Positions 13,087 to 21,742 of a DNA stretch of 64,000 nucleotides are shown here, in pieces. Each line of letters starts with the position of its first letter. The first letter of the stretch is position 1. This DNA is from Bog-756 sp963806455. GTDB taxonomy: Bacteria; Actinomycetota; Acidimicrobiia; Acidimicrobiales; RAAP-2. Location of the stretch: assembly GCA_963806455.1 (NCBI GenBank), contig CAWDXZ010000002.1:558001-622000 (forward strand), in the 5' to 3' direction. Below the pieces are notes generated by a model. The model saw only the letters and a list, made by a program, of their open reading frames with translations, searched no databases and was not told the origin of the DNA. Made by a program: the position numbers and the translations under genes.

Positions 13087-13305
13087 ACGTAACGGAGGCG
13101 CCCAAAGGTTCCCTCAGGCTGGTTGGCAATCAGCCGTCGAGTGCAATGGCACAAGGGAGCTTGACTGTGAGACCTACAAGTCGAGCAGGTGCGAAAGCAG
13201 GGCATAGTGATCCAGCGGTTGCTTGTGGAAGCGCCGTTGCTCAACGGATAAAAGGTACCCCGGGGATAACAGGCTCATCTTCCCCAAGAGTCCATATCGA
13301 CGGGA

Positions 13306-13351
<46 letters not shown>

Positions 13352-13352
13352 C

Positions 13353-13388
<36 letters not shown>

Positions 13389-13404
13389 TACGCGAGCTGG
13401 GTTT

Positions 13405-13436
<32 letters not shown>

Positions 13437-13466
13437 ATGCAGCCGTAGGAGATTTGAGGAAGGCTA

Positions 13467-13497
<31 letters not shown>

Positions 13498-13553
13498 GCT
13501 CTCGTGTGTCAGTTGTCCTGCCAAGGGCACTGCTGATTAGCGACCTTCGGATG

Positions 13554-13585
<32 letters not shown>

Positions 13586-13720
13586 TCGTTCCAAGATGAA
13601 ATCTCCCACAGGGAAAACCTGGTAAGGCCCGTGGCCATACGACCACGTTGATAGGCCGGAAGTGTACGTGCGGCAACGCATTCAGCTGACCGGTACTAAT
13701 CGGCCGAGGGCTTGGGAACT

Positions 13721-13740
13721 TGCTCGTGCTCGCTATGGAA
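13721..13740 (+). repeat. 3' arm of the pre-23S rRNA processing stem
   Basis: Exact reverse complement of 9858-9877 over 20 bases. It directly follows the 23S 3' end and supports the boundary at 13720. Confidence 0.8.
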
Positions 13741-13815
13741 CGCTCAGGGACGGCCGTCACGGTCGCACCCACCCGGACGACATCCGATGGTGCCGCCCGG
13801 GGGCGAGCGCACAGT

Positions 13816-13933
13816 TTCCGGTGGCCATGGCGGCGGAGAGACACCCGTTCCCATTCCGAACACGGCAGTTAAGCCCGCCAGCGCCGATGGTACTTGGGGG
13901 GTAGCCCCCTGGGAGAGTAGGACGCCGCCGGGA
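13816..13933 (+). rRNA. rrf: 5S ribosomal RNA
   Basis: About 118 nt. It contains the conserved CCCGTTCCCATTCCGAACACGG loop region (shown here only as the family landmark around 13843-13864), and its ends pair (TTCCGGTGGC with GCCGCCGGGA) to form helix I. It is the third and last gene of the rRNA operon; a strong hairpin follows 8 bases later. Ends are accurate to a couple of bases. Confidence 0.93.
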
Positions 13934-13940
13934 TTTTTCC

Positions 13941-13968
13941 AACAACGCCCCCATCCGGGGGCGTTGTT
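13941..13968 (+). terminator. rRNA operon terminator hairpin
   Basis: Perfect 12-bp inverted repeat AACAACGCCCCC / GGGGGCGTTGTT with an ATCC loop, right after the 5S gene. There is no run of T after it, so release may need the second stem (13989-14024) or another factor. Confidence 0.75.
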
Positions 13969-13988
13969 CAGTTCCGGCATCGGATTCC

Positions 13989-14024
13989 AGCCGGACGCGT
14001 CGATGAGACCTGACGCGTCCGGCT
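13989..14024 (+). terminator. Second hairpin after the rRNA operon
   Basis: Perfect 13-bp inverted repeat AGCCGGACGCGTC / GACGCGTCCGGCT around a 10-base loop, followed by TT. It is placed like a backup terminator between the rRNA operon and the next gene. Confidence 0.6.
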
Positions 14025-14136
14025 TTCGGGCGCTACTCGTCGGCGCGGCCACAGTGCGGTGGCCCCCCCGCCGCGGTGTCCGATGACATGGCTGCTATCG
14101 CTGGACCCGTTGCCCTCACCGGTAAGCTCACCCGCT

Positions 14137-15579
14137 ATGCCGCCGCGAACGCCCTCTGGTTCCCCGCGCCGTGGTGGATCGAATGGTGGATCGAGCCGGT
14201 CGCCGTCGGGCGGCAAGGGTGCGAGCGGACGCCCGGGTCGCTCGGGGACGGGCGCACGACGGGACGGGACGGGCGGAGGGCCAGACGGCAGCCGGGGCGC
14301 GGCTCCGCCGGGTGGCCGGGGGCGAAGCTCGTCGGAGGCGAGCCAGGGGCGGCCGAGCCGGGCAGGGGCGAGCCAGGGGCGGCCGAGCCGGGCCGGGAGG
14401 TCGGGACCAGCGAGGCCAACCGGTGCGGCCGCCGGACGGGCCCGTTCCGGACATGGCCGTGAGGGTGACCCGGAGCGGCGAGGGCGATCCGGCGACAGTT
14501 CCCCCAAGGGCGCGCTGGGGACGAGTGCGAGCCGTCGCCCGGCGGGGAGGCGGGGGACGCCCCAACCCCGACCGCGCCCGGCCGGGAAGGACGCCGGCGC
14601 CGGGCGGGGCCGTGGCTCAGGGCAGAACGCCGGATATCCGGACGGGGGCCCGGTGGTGCGGAAGGGCTGGGGGAGTGTGGCCCGCCGGGGAGCCGGCGCG
14701 GTGCGTGCCGCCAACGGGCCCGACCAACGTCCCGGAGCCGACACCCCCGAGGGCCGACGCCGGGCCCGGACCCGGGACGACGAGTTCGTGCCGGAGCGAT
14801 GGGAACGCACCGACCGACAGGACCGGGTCAGGTCTTCCCGGTCCGAGAGGCCCGGAGTGTCCTCCCCGCCGAAGGGCCGGGCGCCCGAGGGGTTGCCTCC
14901 TGATGTCGCCGCCGAGCTGGCCTCGGCCGCCGGTCCCGACTGGAGCCACCTCCGGCACCGGGTGACCGAGCGCATGGCGGCCGGTATGGGCGCCTATGAA
15001 CGCGAGCGCTACCGGGACGCCTCACGAATTCTGAAGACCGTCGTCGACCTTGTGCCCGACGCCCCGTCCGCCCGTGAGCTGCTCGGCCTCAGCCACTACC
15101 ACCAGGGGTACTGGAAAGCCGCCCTCGTCCACATCGAGGCGTACGGGGCCCTCACCGGGTCGGTCGACCAGCACCCGGTGCGCATGGACTGCCAGCGGGC
15201 CCTCGGCCGTCCCAAGCGGGTCGAAGCCCTCTTCTCGGAGCTGCGGCAGGGGTCACCTGATCCCGAAGTCCTCTCCGAGGGCCGGCTGGTGCTGGCCGGG
15301 ACCCGGGCCGACCAGGGTGACCTGACCGGTGCGGTGACCCTGCTGGTGGAGGCCGGTGCCGGGCGCCGGGTGCGCAACCCCGGCGAACGGCACCTGCGTC
15401 AGTGGTACGTGCTGGCGGACCTCATGGAGCGCTCGGGCGACCTGGCCAAGGCCCGGGAGCTCTTCCTGCGGATCAGCGACGCCGATCCCCACGCCTACGA
15501 CGTGGACGAGCGGCTGGAGTCACTCGGCCCGCCGGGTCGCCCCGGCCGGCCGCCCAACCGGGCGCGGGCCGCCCGTTAG
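14137..15579 (+). CDS. TPR-repeat protein with long disordered Gly/Arg/Pro-rich N-terminus
   Basis: About 480 aa from ATG 14137 (an upstream ATG in frame at 14059 lies too near the terminator). The first 240 or so residues are low complexity, dominated by Gly, Arg, Pro and Ser, and include a duplicated ASQGRPSRAG decapeptide coded by a 30-nt tandem repeat. The C-terminal 220 residues look like tetratricopeptide helices (MGAYERERYRDASRILKTVV, then YHQGYWKAALVHIEAY and LMERSGDLAKARELFLRI), so it is probably a scaffold for protein contacts. A TAAGCT box lies 9 nt before the ATG. No enzymatic motif is visible. The basic disordered half could bind RNA or another acidic surface, but that is inference. 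The aldolase gene starts 10 bases downstream. Confidence 0.75.
   Translation: MPPRTPSGSPRRGGSNGGSSRSPSGGKGASGRPGRSGTGARRDGTGGGPDGSRGAAPPGGRGRSSSEASQGRPSRAGASQGRPSRAGRSGPARPTGAAAGRARSGHGREGDPERRGRSGDSSPKGALGTSASRRPAGRRGTPQPRPRPAGKDAGAGRGRGSGQNAGYPDGGPVVRKGWGSVARRGAGAVRAANGPDQRPGADTPEGRRRARTRDDEFVPERWERTDRQDRVRSSRSERPGVSSPPKGRAPEGLPPDVAAELASAAGPDWSHLRHRVTERMAAGMGAYERERYRDASRILKTVVDLVPDAPSARELLGLSHYHQGYWKAALVHIEAYGALTGSVDQHPVRMDCQRALGRPKRVEALFSELRQGSPDPEVLSEGRLVLAGTRADQGDLTGAVTLLVEAGAGRRVRNPGERHLRQWYVLADLMERSGDLAKARELFLRISDADPHAYDVDERLESLGPPGRPGRPPNRARAAR
14341..14400 (+). repeat. 30-nt tandem repeat, two copies, inside the TPR gene
   Basis: Copies at 14341-14370 and 14371-14400 both begin AGCCAGGGGCGGCCGAGCC and differ only near their ends. 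They encode the duplicated ASQGRPSRAG peptide. Confidence 0.8.
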
Positions 15580-15582
15580 GCT
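15577..15582 (+). promoter_or_regulatory. -10 box for leaderless aldolase mRNA
   Basis: TAGGCT ends 7 bases before the aldolase ATG. No ribosome binding site lies between, which fits a transcript starting at or near the start codon. Confidence 0.45.
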
Positions 15583-15589
15583 TTCCCAC

Positions 15590-16639
15590 ATGAACCTCGA
15601 ACAACTGCTGGGCGAGGAGTCCGACTCGCTGCTCAACCACGTGGCCAAGGCCTTCCCCGTCGAGTACCTCACGGTGCCGGGGCCCGACCACCTCGAGCGA
15701 GTCTTCCGTGACTCCGACCGGCCGGCGACCGTGCTCCGCAACCTCGCATCCGTCTACAACACCGGGCGGCTGGCCGGAACCGGCTACCTCTCGATCCTCC
15801 CTGTCGACCAGGGCATCGAACATTCGGCCGCCGCCAGCTTCTCGAAATTCCCCGCCTACTTCGACCCCGCCAGGCTTTGCGACCTGGCCATCGCCGCCGA
15901 CTGCAACGCCATCGCCACCACGCTCGGTGGCCTCGGCATCGTGTCGCGCCGTTACGTCCACCGGATCCCCTTCATCGTGAAGCTCAACCACAACGACTTC
16001 CTCAACTACCCGAATACCTATGACCAGGTGATGTTCGCCGGTGTCGGCCAGGCCGCCAACCTCGGGGCGGTCGGGGTCGGTGCCACCATCTACTTCGGCT
16101 CCGAAGGTGCCGACCGGCAGATCGTCGAGGTGTCGCGGGCGTTCGATGAGGCCCACCGCCTCGGGATGTTCACCGTGCTCTGGTGCTATCTGCGTAACTC
16201 GGCCTTCAAGCAGGGTGACACCGACTACCACCTTTCCGCCGATTTGACCGGCCAGGCGAACCACCTCGGAGTGACCATCGAGGCCGACATCATCAAGCAG
16301 AAGCAGCCCGAGAACAACGGCGGTTACAACGCATTGAAGTTCGGCAAGACCGATCCGCTGGTCTACAGCCAGCTGACCACGGACCACCCCGTCGACCTCG
16401 CCCGGTGGCAGGTGGTCAACTGCTACGCCGGCCGGATCCCGCTCATCAATTCCGGCGGGGAGTCGAAGGGCGCCGACGACCTTTCCCAGGCAGTCCGGAC
16501 GGCGGTGATCAACAAGCGAGCGGGCGGAGCGGGCCTCATCGTCGGTCGGAAGGCGTTCCAGCGCCCCATCGAGGAGGGCGCCGGGCTGATCCACGCCATC
16601 CAGGACGTCTATCTCGACGAGTCGGTGACGATCGCCTGA
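15590..16639 (+). CDS. fbaB: Class I fructose-bisphosphate aldolase (FbaB/DhnA type)
   Basis: 349 aa. Cleaves or forms fructose 1,6-bisphosphate through a Schiff-base lysine, in glycolysis and gluconeogenesis. The family outline is clear: the ILPVDQGIEHSAAASF segment near residue 65, the RIPFIVKLNHND lysine region near residue 125, IYFGSEGADRQIVEVSRAF, and GGESKGADDL followed by GGAGLIVGRKAFQRP near the C-terminus (phosphate site). Similar proteins occur as the only aldolase in several bacteria and archaea. The start at 15590 is preceded by a TAGGCT box and no ribosome site. It begins 10 bases after the TPR gene. Confidence 0.9.
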   Translation: MNLEQLLGEESDSLLNHVAKAFPVEYLTVPGPDHLERVFRDSDRPATVLRNLASVYNTGRLAGTGYLSILPVDQGIEHSAAASFSKFPAYFDPARLCDLAIAADCNAIATTLGGLGIVSRRYVHRIPFIVKLNHNDFLNYPNTYDQVMFAGVGQAANLGAVGVGATIYFGSEGADRQIVEVSRAFDEAHRLGMFTVLWCYLRNSAFKQGDTDYHLSADLTGQANHLGVTIEADIIKQKQPENNGGYNALKFGKTDPLVYSQLTTDHPVDLARWQVVNCYAGRIPLINSGGESKGADDLSQAVRTAVINKRAGGAGLIVGRKAFQRPIEEGAGLIHAIQDVYLDESVTIA

Positions 16640-16641
16640 CC

Positions 16642-16690
16642 GGGGACGACGCCCGGGCGCCCGACCCGGGACGACGCCCGGGCGCCCGAC
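16642..16690 (+). repeat. 25-bp tandem repeat downstream of the aldolase gene
   Basis: Two direct copies of GGGACGACGCCCGGGCGCCC plus GACCC, at 16642-16666 and 16667-16690. Each copy contains the palindrome CCCGGGCG, so the pair could also fold into GC-rich hairpins and act as a terminator. Confidence 0.65.
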
Positions 16691-16898
16691 CGGACGGGAA
16701 GCACACCCGGCCACGGCCGTGCGAGGCCGGCTCCGACCGGCCAGGCCGGCGGGTATCACTCCATCCGAACCCGGGGCTTCGCTACGGTTCTGGGGCCCGA
16801 CGGTAGACTCGGTGCAGCGCCACGCAAACGCAGCGCCACCACCACAGCCCGGACGCACGAGCAGTACGAACGAGCAGTACATCAGTACGAAGAGGAGC

Positions 16899-18875
16899 AT
16901 GGTGTCCGACACCACGACCGATCCGAAGTCCCCTCAGCTCTTGGATCGCGTGGTGATCCGGTTCGCCGGAGACTCAGGGGACGGCATGCAGCTGGCCGGT
17001 GACCGGTTCACCACCATGTCTGCCATGCTCGGGAACGACCTGGCCACCTTCCCGGATTTCCCGGCGGAGATCCGGGCCCCGGCCGGGACTCTCGCCGGTG
17101 TGTCGGCGTTCCAGGTCCACATCTCCGACCACGACATCCTGACCCCGGGCGACTCGCCCAATGTGCTCGTGGCCATGAACCCCGCCGCGCTGAGGGCCAA
17201 CCTGGCCGGCCTGCCCAACGGTGCCACCGTCATCGTCAACGTCGACGCGTTCGACGAGCGGAACCTGAAGAAGGCCGGCTACGACACGGATCCGTTGGCC
17301 GACGGAACCCTGGCGGCCTACACCGTCTACGAGGTGCCGATGACCTCGATCACCACCGAGGTGTCCAAGGAAGCGGGCGTGAAGCCGCGCGACGCCGAGC
17401 GTTCGAAGAACTTCTTCGCCCTGGGGCTGATCAGCTGGCTCTACACGCGGCCCACCGAGGCCACCATCAGCTGGATCCAGCAGAAGTACTCGGGGAAGCC
17501 CCTGGTGATGGAGGCCAACCTGCGGGCCTTCAAGGCGGGCTATCACTTCGGAGAGACGGCCGAGCTGTTCGAGTCGTCCTATGAGGTGCGACCGGCCTCG
17601 CTCGAGCCGGGCGAGTACGTCAACATCACCGGCAACACCGCCACAGCCTGGGGGCTCATCGCCGCCGCCACGCAGAGCGGCCTACAGCTCTTCCTCGGCA
17701 CCTATCCGATCACACCCGCCTCCGACATCCTCCACGAGCTCTCGAAGCACAAGCAGTTCGGCGTGCGGACCTTTCAGGCCGAGGACGAGATCTCGGGCAT
17801 CGGCGCCGCGTTGGGGGCGGCTTTCGGCGGGGCCTTGGGCGTGACCACCACCTCGGGACCGGGCATCGACCTCAAGTCGGAGACGATGGGCCTGGCCATC
17901 AGCCTCGAGCTGCCACTGTTGATCATCGACATCCAGCGCGGAGGGCCGTCCACCGGCCTGCCCACCAAGACAGAGCAGGCCGATCTGCTGCATGCCATGT
18001 ACGGTCGCCACGGAGAGGCGCCACTGCCCATCGTGGCGGCCAAGACCCCGGCCCACTGCTTCGAGGCCACCATGGAGGCGGTGCGGCTGGCGATCAAGTA
18101 CCGCACCCCGGTCATGTTGTTGTCCGACGGCTACCTGGCCAACGGCACCGAGCCGTGGCGGCTGCCCGACCTGGCCGACCTTCCGGCGATCGACCCCGGG
18201 TTCGCCGCCGAGCCCAACCACACCGGTCCCGACGGGACCCAGGGGTTCTGGCCCTACATCCGGGACGCGGAGACCCTGGCCCGGCCCTGGGCGCCTCCCG
18301 GGCTGGCCGGCTTGGAGCACCGTATCGGCGGCCTCGAGAAGTCCGACGGATCCGGCAACGTGGCCTACGACGGCCCCAACCACGAGCGGATGACCCGCCT
18401 GCGGGCGGCGAAGGTCGCCGGGATCGTCAGCGACATCCCGCCCACGGACGTCGACGACGAGGACGGGGCCGCGGTCCTCGTGGTCGGCTGGGGGTCCACC
18501 TACGGGGCCATCGCCGCCGGGGTGCGCAGGGTCCGGGCGCGTGGGTACCAGGTGGCCCACGCCCACCTGGTCCACCTCAATCCCTTCCCGGCTGATCTCG
18601 GGGAGGTGCTCCGCCGCTACCGGAAGGTCCTGGTCCCCGAGGTCAACCTCGGACAGCTGAGCCGTCTGCTGCGAGCCGAGTACCTGGTCGACACGGTGTC
18701 GTTCACCCAGGTCCAAGGCATCCCCTTCCGAGCTGCAGCCATGGAGGCCGCCATCCTCCAGCAGATTGAAGGGGTGGAGCCCCCGGGGCGGCCCGGCGGG
18801 GAGCCCGCGGCCGCCACTGGTGCCCGTGAGAACGGCCGGCCGGGGAAAGCCGGCAACGGGAAGGTGTCCGACTGA
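16899..18875 (+). CDS. korA: 2-oxoacid:ferredoxin oxidoreductase alpha subunit (probably 2-oxoglutarate)
   Basis: 658 aa, a gamma-alpha fused subunit of the CoA-acylating 2-oxoacid:ferredoxin oxidoreductase. Residues about 15-190 are the gamma domain (VVIRFAGDSGDGMQLAGDRF). Residues about 225-640 are the pyrimidine-binding alpha domain (GNTATAWGLIAAATQSGLQ, TYPITPASDILHEL, FQAEDEISGIGAALGAAFGG, with the PITPxS motif). The complex converts 2-oxoglutarate and CoA to succinyl-CoA with ferredoxin reduction, or runs in reverse. The start is ATG 16899 or GTG 16902, both after AGAGGAG. The stop overlaps the korB start by one base. Substrate choice rests on similarity to actinobacterial KorAB and is not proven by one residue. 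Confidence 0.9.
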   Translation: MVSDTTTDPKSPQLLDRVVIRFAGDSGDGMQLAGDRFTTMSAMLGNDLATFPDFPAEIRAPAGTLAGVSAFQVHISDHDILTPGDSPNVLVAMNPAALRANLAGLPNGATVIVNVDAFDERNLKKAGYDTDPLADGTLAAYTVYEVPMTSITTEVSKEAGVKPRDAERSKNFFALGLISWLYTRPTEATISWIQQKYSGKPLVMEANLRAFKAGYHFGETAELFESSYEVRPASLEPGEYVNITGNTATAWGLIAAATQSGLQLFLGTYPITPASDILHELSKHKQFGVRTFQAEDEISGIGAALGAAFGGALGVTTTSGPGIDLKSETMGLAISLELPLLIIDIQRGGPSTGLPTKTEQADLLHAMYGRHGEAPLPIVAAKTPAHCFEATMEAVRLAIKYRTPVMLLSDGYLANGTEPWRLPDLADLPAIDPGFAAEPNHTGPDGTQGFWPYIRDAETLARPWAPPGLAGLEHRIGGLEKSDGSGNVAYDGPNHERMTRLRAAKVAGIVSDIPPTDVDDEDGAAVLVVGWGSTYGAIAAGVRRVRARGYQVAHAHLVHLNPFPADLGEVLRRYRKVLVPEVNLGQLSRLLRAEYLVDTVSFTQVQGIPFRAAAMEAAILQQIEGVEPPGRPGGEPAAATGARENGRPGKAGNGKVSD

Positions 18876-19921
18876 TGACCGATGTCGTTCCCGCCGAGTC
18901 CGAGGTGGCGTCGGTTCCGGTGACGACCCGGAAGGACTGGTCTTCCGACCAGGAGGTGCGTTGGTGCCCGGGCTGCGGTGACTACTCGATACTCGCCGCC
19001 GTGCAGATGCTCATGCCTGAGCTCGGTGTCCGGCGCGAGAGCACCGTGTTCCTGTCCGGAATCGGCTGTGCCGCCCGGTTCCCCTACTACATGAACACCT
19101 ACGGCATGCACTCGATCCACGGTCGCGCCCCGGCCATCGCCACCGGGTTGGCCACGACCCGCCCGGACTTGGACGTGTGGGTGGTGACGGGCGACGGGGA
19201 CGCCCTCTCGATCGGGGGCAACCACCTGATCCACGTCCTCCGCCGCAACGTCAACATCACCATCCTGCTGTTCAACAACCAGATCTACGGGCTGACCAAG
19301 GGCCAGTACTCGCCCACGTCCGAGGTGGCCAAGGTCACGAAGTCGACCCCGTTCGGATCGCTGGAGCAGCCCTTCAACCCGCTCAGCCTGGCTCTCGGCG
19401 CCGAGGCGTCCTTCGTGGCTCGCACCCACGACATGGACCGCAAACACATGATGGAGACGTTCCGGCGGGCCCATGACCACGTCGGTGCCTCGTTCGTGGA
19501 GATCTACCAGAATTGCAACGTCTTCAACGACGGGGCCTTTGAGCAGATTACCGGCAAGGACCAGCGCTCCGACATGCTCATTCCCCTGGTCCACGGTGAG
19601 CCCATTCGCTTCGGAGCCGAGGGCGAGCACGGAGTGGTGCTGCACAGCGACGGCTCCCTGGAAGTGGTCGAGGTGGCCGATGTCGGGGAGCACGCACTTC
19701 TGGTGCACGACGAGCACCGGGACAATCCCGGTCTGGCCTTCCAGCTGAGCCGCCTCTCCCGCGGTCCCTACGAGCCGACACCCATCGGCGTGTTCCGCGA
19801 TGTCGACCGCTCCGAGTACGGCGCCGGCATGGCCGGCCAGATCGCCGACGCCACGTCCAAGCGGGGCCAGGGGGATCTCCGGGCCCTCCTGCGCTCCGGC
19901 TCCACCTGGACGGTGGAGTAG
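18875..19921 (+). CDS. korB: 2-oxoacid:ferredoxin oxidoreductase beta subunit (probably 2-oxoglutarate)
   Basis: 348 aa, the thiamine-diphosphate and iron-sulfur subunit that pairs with KorA. It shows the CPGCGD motif near residue 31, GIGCAARFPYYMNTYGMHSIHGRAPA, and the ThDP/Mg motif GDGDALSIGGNHLIHVLRRN with NNQIYGLTKGQYSPTS. Cysteines at WCPGCG, GIGCAAR and YQNCNVFND are placed as the [4Fe-4S] ligands of the family. The ATG overlaps the korA TGA (TGATG). It supplies succinyl-CoA or fixes CO2 into 2-oxoglutarate, and so links to glutamate synthase elsewhere in the window. Confidence 0.92.
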   Translation: MTDVVPAESEVASVPVTTRKDWSSDQEVRWCPGCGDYSILAAVQMLMPELGVRRESTVFLSGIGCAARFPYYMNTYGMHSIHGRAPAIATGLATTRPDLDVWVVTGDGDALSIGGNHLIHVLRRNVNITILLFNNQIYGLTKGQYSPTSEVAKVTKSTPFGSLEQPFNPLSLALGAEASFVARTHDMDRKHMMETFRRAHDHVGASFVEIYQNCNVFNDGAFEQITGKDQRSDMLIPLVHGEPIRFGAEGEHGVVLHSDGSLEVVEVADVGEHALLVHDEHRDNPGLAFQLSRLSRGPYEPTPIGVFRDVDRSEYGAGMAGQIADATSKRGQGDLRALLRSGSTWTVE

Positions 19922-19955
19922 GCCCGACACGGCCACCGTCCGGGCGGGTGGCGTC

Positions 19956-20504
19956 GTGACGACGTATGTGGCCATGCTGAGAAGTGTCAACGTCGGCGGT
20001 CGCAACCGGGTGGGCATGGACGCCCTCCGTGCCCTGGTGGAGTCGGCGGGATACCGGGACGTGGCCACCTATGTCCAGAGCGGCAACGTGGTCCTGTCGG
20101 GACGCGGTACCCCCAAGTCGGTGGGCCGGGCCATCGAAGAGCGCATGGCATCGAGCCTCGGCATCTCGGTCCCGGTCCTCGTGCGGAGCAAACCCCAGTG
20201 GGGGGCGCTCCTGGCCCGCACCCCCTTCTCCAGTCGCGCCCTCGACCCGAAGACCCTGCACGTGACCTTCCTGGCCGAGACCCCCGACCCAGAAGCCGTC
20301 GAGGCACTGGTGGCCGACGCCGATCGCTTCGGGGACGACCGGGCCCGGGTCGTCGGTGGGGAGGTGTTCCTGCACTGCCCGACCGGCTACGGCAGGACCA
20401 AGCTGAACAACACGTACCTCGAGCGCCGCCTGGGCTGCACGGCCACCACTCGCAACTGGCGCACCGTGACGACCCTGGCCGCCATGGCCGGGCTGGAGGT
20501 TTGA
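19956..20504 (+). CDS. DUF1697 family protein
   Basis: 182 aa from GTG 19956. The protein begins TTYVAMLRSVNVGGRNRVGMDALRALVE and contains the TYVQSGNVVLSG stretch and the RTKLNNTYLERRLG stretch that mark DUF1697. The family is widespread in actinobacteria and has no agreed biochemical role. It follows korB by 34 bases on the same strand and could be co-transcribed. The upstream extension to 19800 in this frame lies inside korB and is rejected. Confidence 0.85.
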   Translation: MTTYVAMLRSVNVGGRNRVGMDALRALVESAGYRDVATYVQSGNVVLSGRGTPKSVGRAIEERMASSLGISVPVLVRSKPQWGALLARTPFSSRALDPKTLHVTFLAETPDPEAVEALVADADRFGDDRARVVGGEVFLHCPTGYGRTKLNNTYLERRLGCTATTRNWRTVTTLAAMAGLEV

Positions 20505-20508
20505 CCCC

Positions 20509-21735
20509 TCATCGCTGATCGGGGGCGGCTCGGGAGTAGGCGGCGTAGTCCCCGTCGCCGTTCATGAGCATGCAGAACGCTTCCGTCGGGCAGGACAGTG
20601 AGGTCCCGTTGCCGGCGTACTCGACCGCCGGGGGGAGGACCTGGCGGGGCGCCGACCACGACGAGCCGTCCCAGGTGAGTACCCGGCCGGCGCTGTCGGC
20701 GGCCATGCAGAACGTGGCGGTCGGGCAGGTGATGGCGTCGAGCACCCCCCCCGGGTCGATGGACCCCGACGGTGACCACCCCGCCGTGCTGTTGCGCACC
20801 CAGAGGTTCGGGCCGTCGACGATGGCGCAGAGACGGGTGGTCGGGCAGGCGACAGCGGTCGGTCCGGCTACCGTCGCCGACGTCCAGGGCGCCGGCTCCT
20901 CGGACCAGGTGTTGCCGTCCCAGTCGATGACGGAGGACCCCACCACGACGGTGCAGAACGAATTGCCGAGGCAGGCCATCCCGACCCGGCCGGATTGGTA
21001 CAGCGAGGTCGCCCGGGTGGGGTCGCCGAAGGTCTGAGGTCCGAGCCAGGCCCCGCTCCGCTCGGCAAAGACATGCCCCGTGTTGTCGGCCGCGGCGCAG
21101 AAGGCAGGTGTTGGACAGGACACCACCGCCGACCGGGATCCGGCATGGCCGGGCCCGGGATCAGCCGGGTTCGCCGGGCTGTCCGATGGTGCCGGTGCGG
21201 CCGCCATCGGCGAGGGAGCCGACCAGTTGGTGCCGTCGCCCGTGCTGACGTGGCCCGAACCGTCGACGATGGTGCACGACGGTCCGGCGGTGCACGAGAC
21301 GGCAGGAAGCACCGGCGCGCTCACCGACGCACCCGACGGGACGGGGAAGTACACCGACGGCTCGGACCAGGCGGCGCCGTCCCACGAGACGGTGACGCCG
21401 GCTCCCGTGGTCGTGACGGCGTTGTCCCCACCGGTGCCGCCACCCGCCGCCACACAGAAGGTGTCCGAGATGCATGACACCGATGTGAACCCGCCGCCCG
21501 GGGGCAGCGAGGTCAGCGCGGCCGTCCAGCCCGGGGCGGGCTGGATCGGGGCCGGGGTGGTGGTCGGGGTGGCCGAGGGCGCCAGGCTGGTGCTGGTGGA
21601 CGGCACGGTCGCGGCCGGTCGCGGCCGGATCTGGCGACGGTGGGCGGCGGCCGGGCTGGTCGAGGACCGCAGCGAGCACCCACCCGACACGACCGTCAAG
21701 GCCAGAACGAGTACCGCAGCCCGCCTGCCTACCAC
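20509..21735 (-). CDS. Secreted lipoprotein with repeated SCP-FC-W motifs (propeller-like)
   Basis: 408 aa. The N-terminus has a short basic region, the hydrophobic VLVLALTVVSG, then the lipobox SGGC (Cys near residue 20) and a Pro/Ser/Thr spacer. The rest is made of about seven irregular repeats with the pattern SCPTxxFCxAxDxxGxVxxWDGxxWS, each holding two cysteines and a Trp-rich strand. That pattern fits a disulfide-pinned beta-propeller on the cell surface. Similar repeat proteins are common in Acidimicrobiia and other actinobacteria, with no known function. It is convergent with DUF1697 (4 bases between stop codons). Confidence 0.8.
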   Translation of the reverse strand: MVGRRAAVLVLALTVVSGGCSLRSSTSPAAAHRRQIRPRPAATVPSTSTSLAPSATPTTTPAPIQPAPGWTAALTSLPPGGGFTSVSCISDTFCVAAGGGTGGDNAVTTTGAGVTVSWDGAAWSEPSVYFPVPSGASVSAPVLPAVSCTAGPSCTIVDGSGHVSTGDGTNWSAPSPMAAAPAPSDSPANPADPGPGHAGSRSAVVSCPTPAFCAAADNTGHVFAERSGAWLGPQTFGDPTRATSLYQSGRVGMACLGNSFCTVVVGSSVIDWDGNTWSEEPAPWTSATVAGPTAVACPTTRLCAIVDGPNLWVRNSTAGWSPSGSIDPGGVLDAITCPTATFCMAADSAGRVLTWDGSSWSAPRQVLPPAVEYAGNGTSLSCPTEAFCMLMNGDGDYAAYSRAAPDQR

Positions 21736-21742
21736 GTGTCTT

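Noticed and set aside
14337..14400. CRISPR-like repeat
   Set aside because: Only two direct 30-nt copies with no spacers; they lie in frame inside the TPR gene and code for a duplicated peptide.
16642..16690. Tandem 25-bp repeat as a mobile-element end or attachment site
   Set aside because: No transposase or integrase gene is nearby and there is no inverted partner; a GC-rich terminator-like repeat is simpler.
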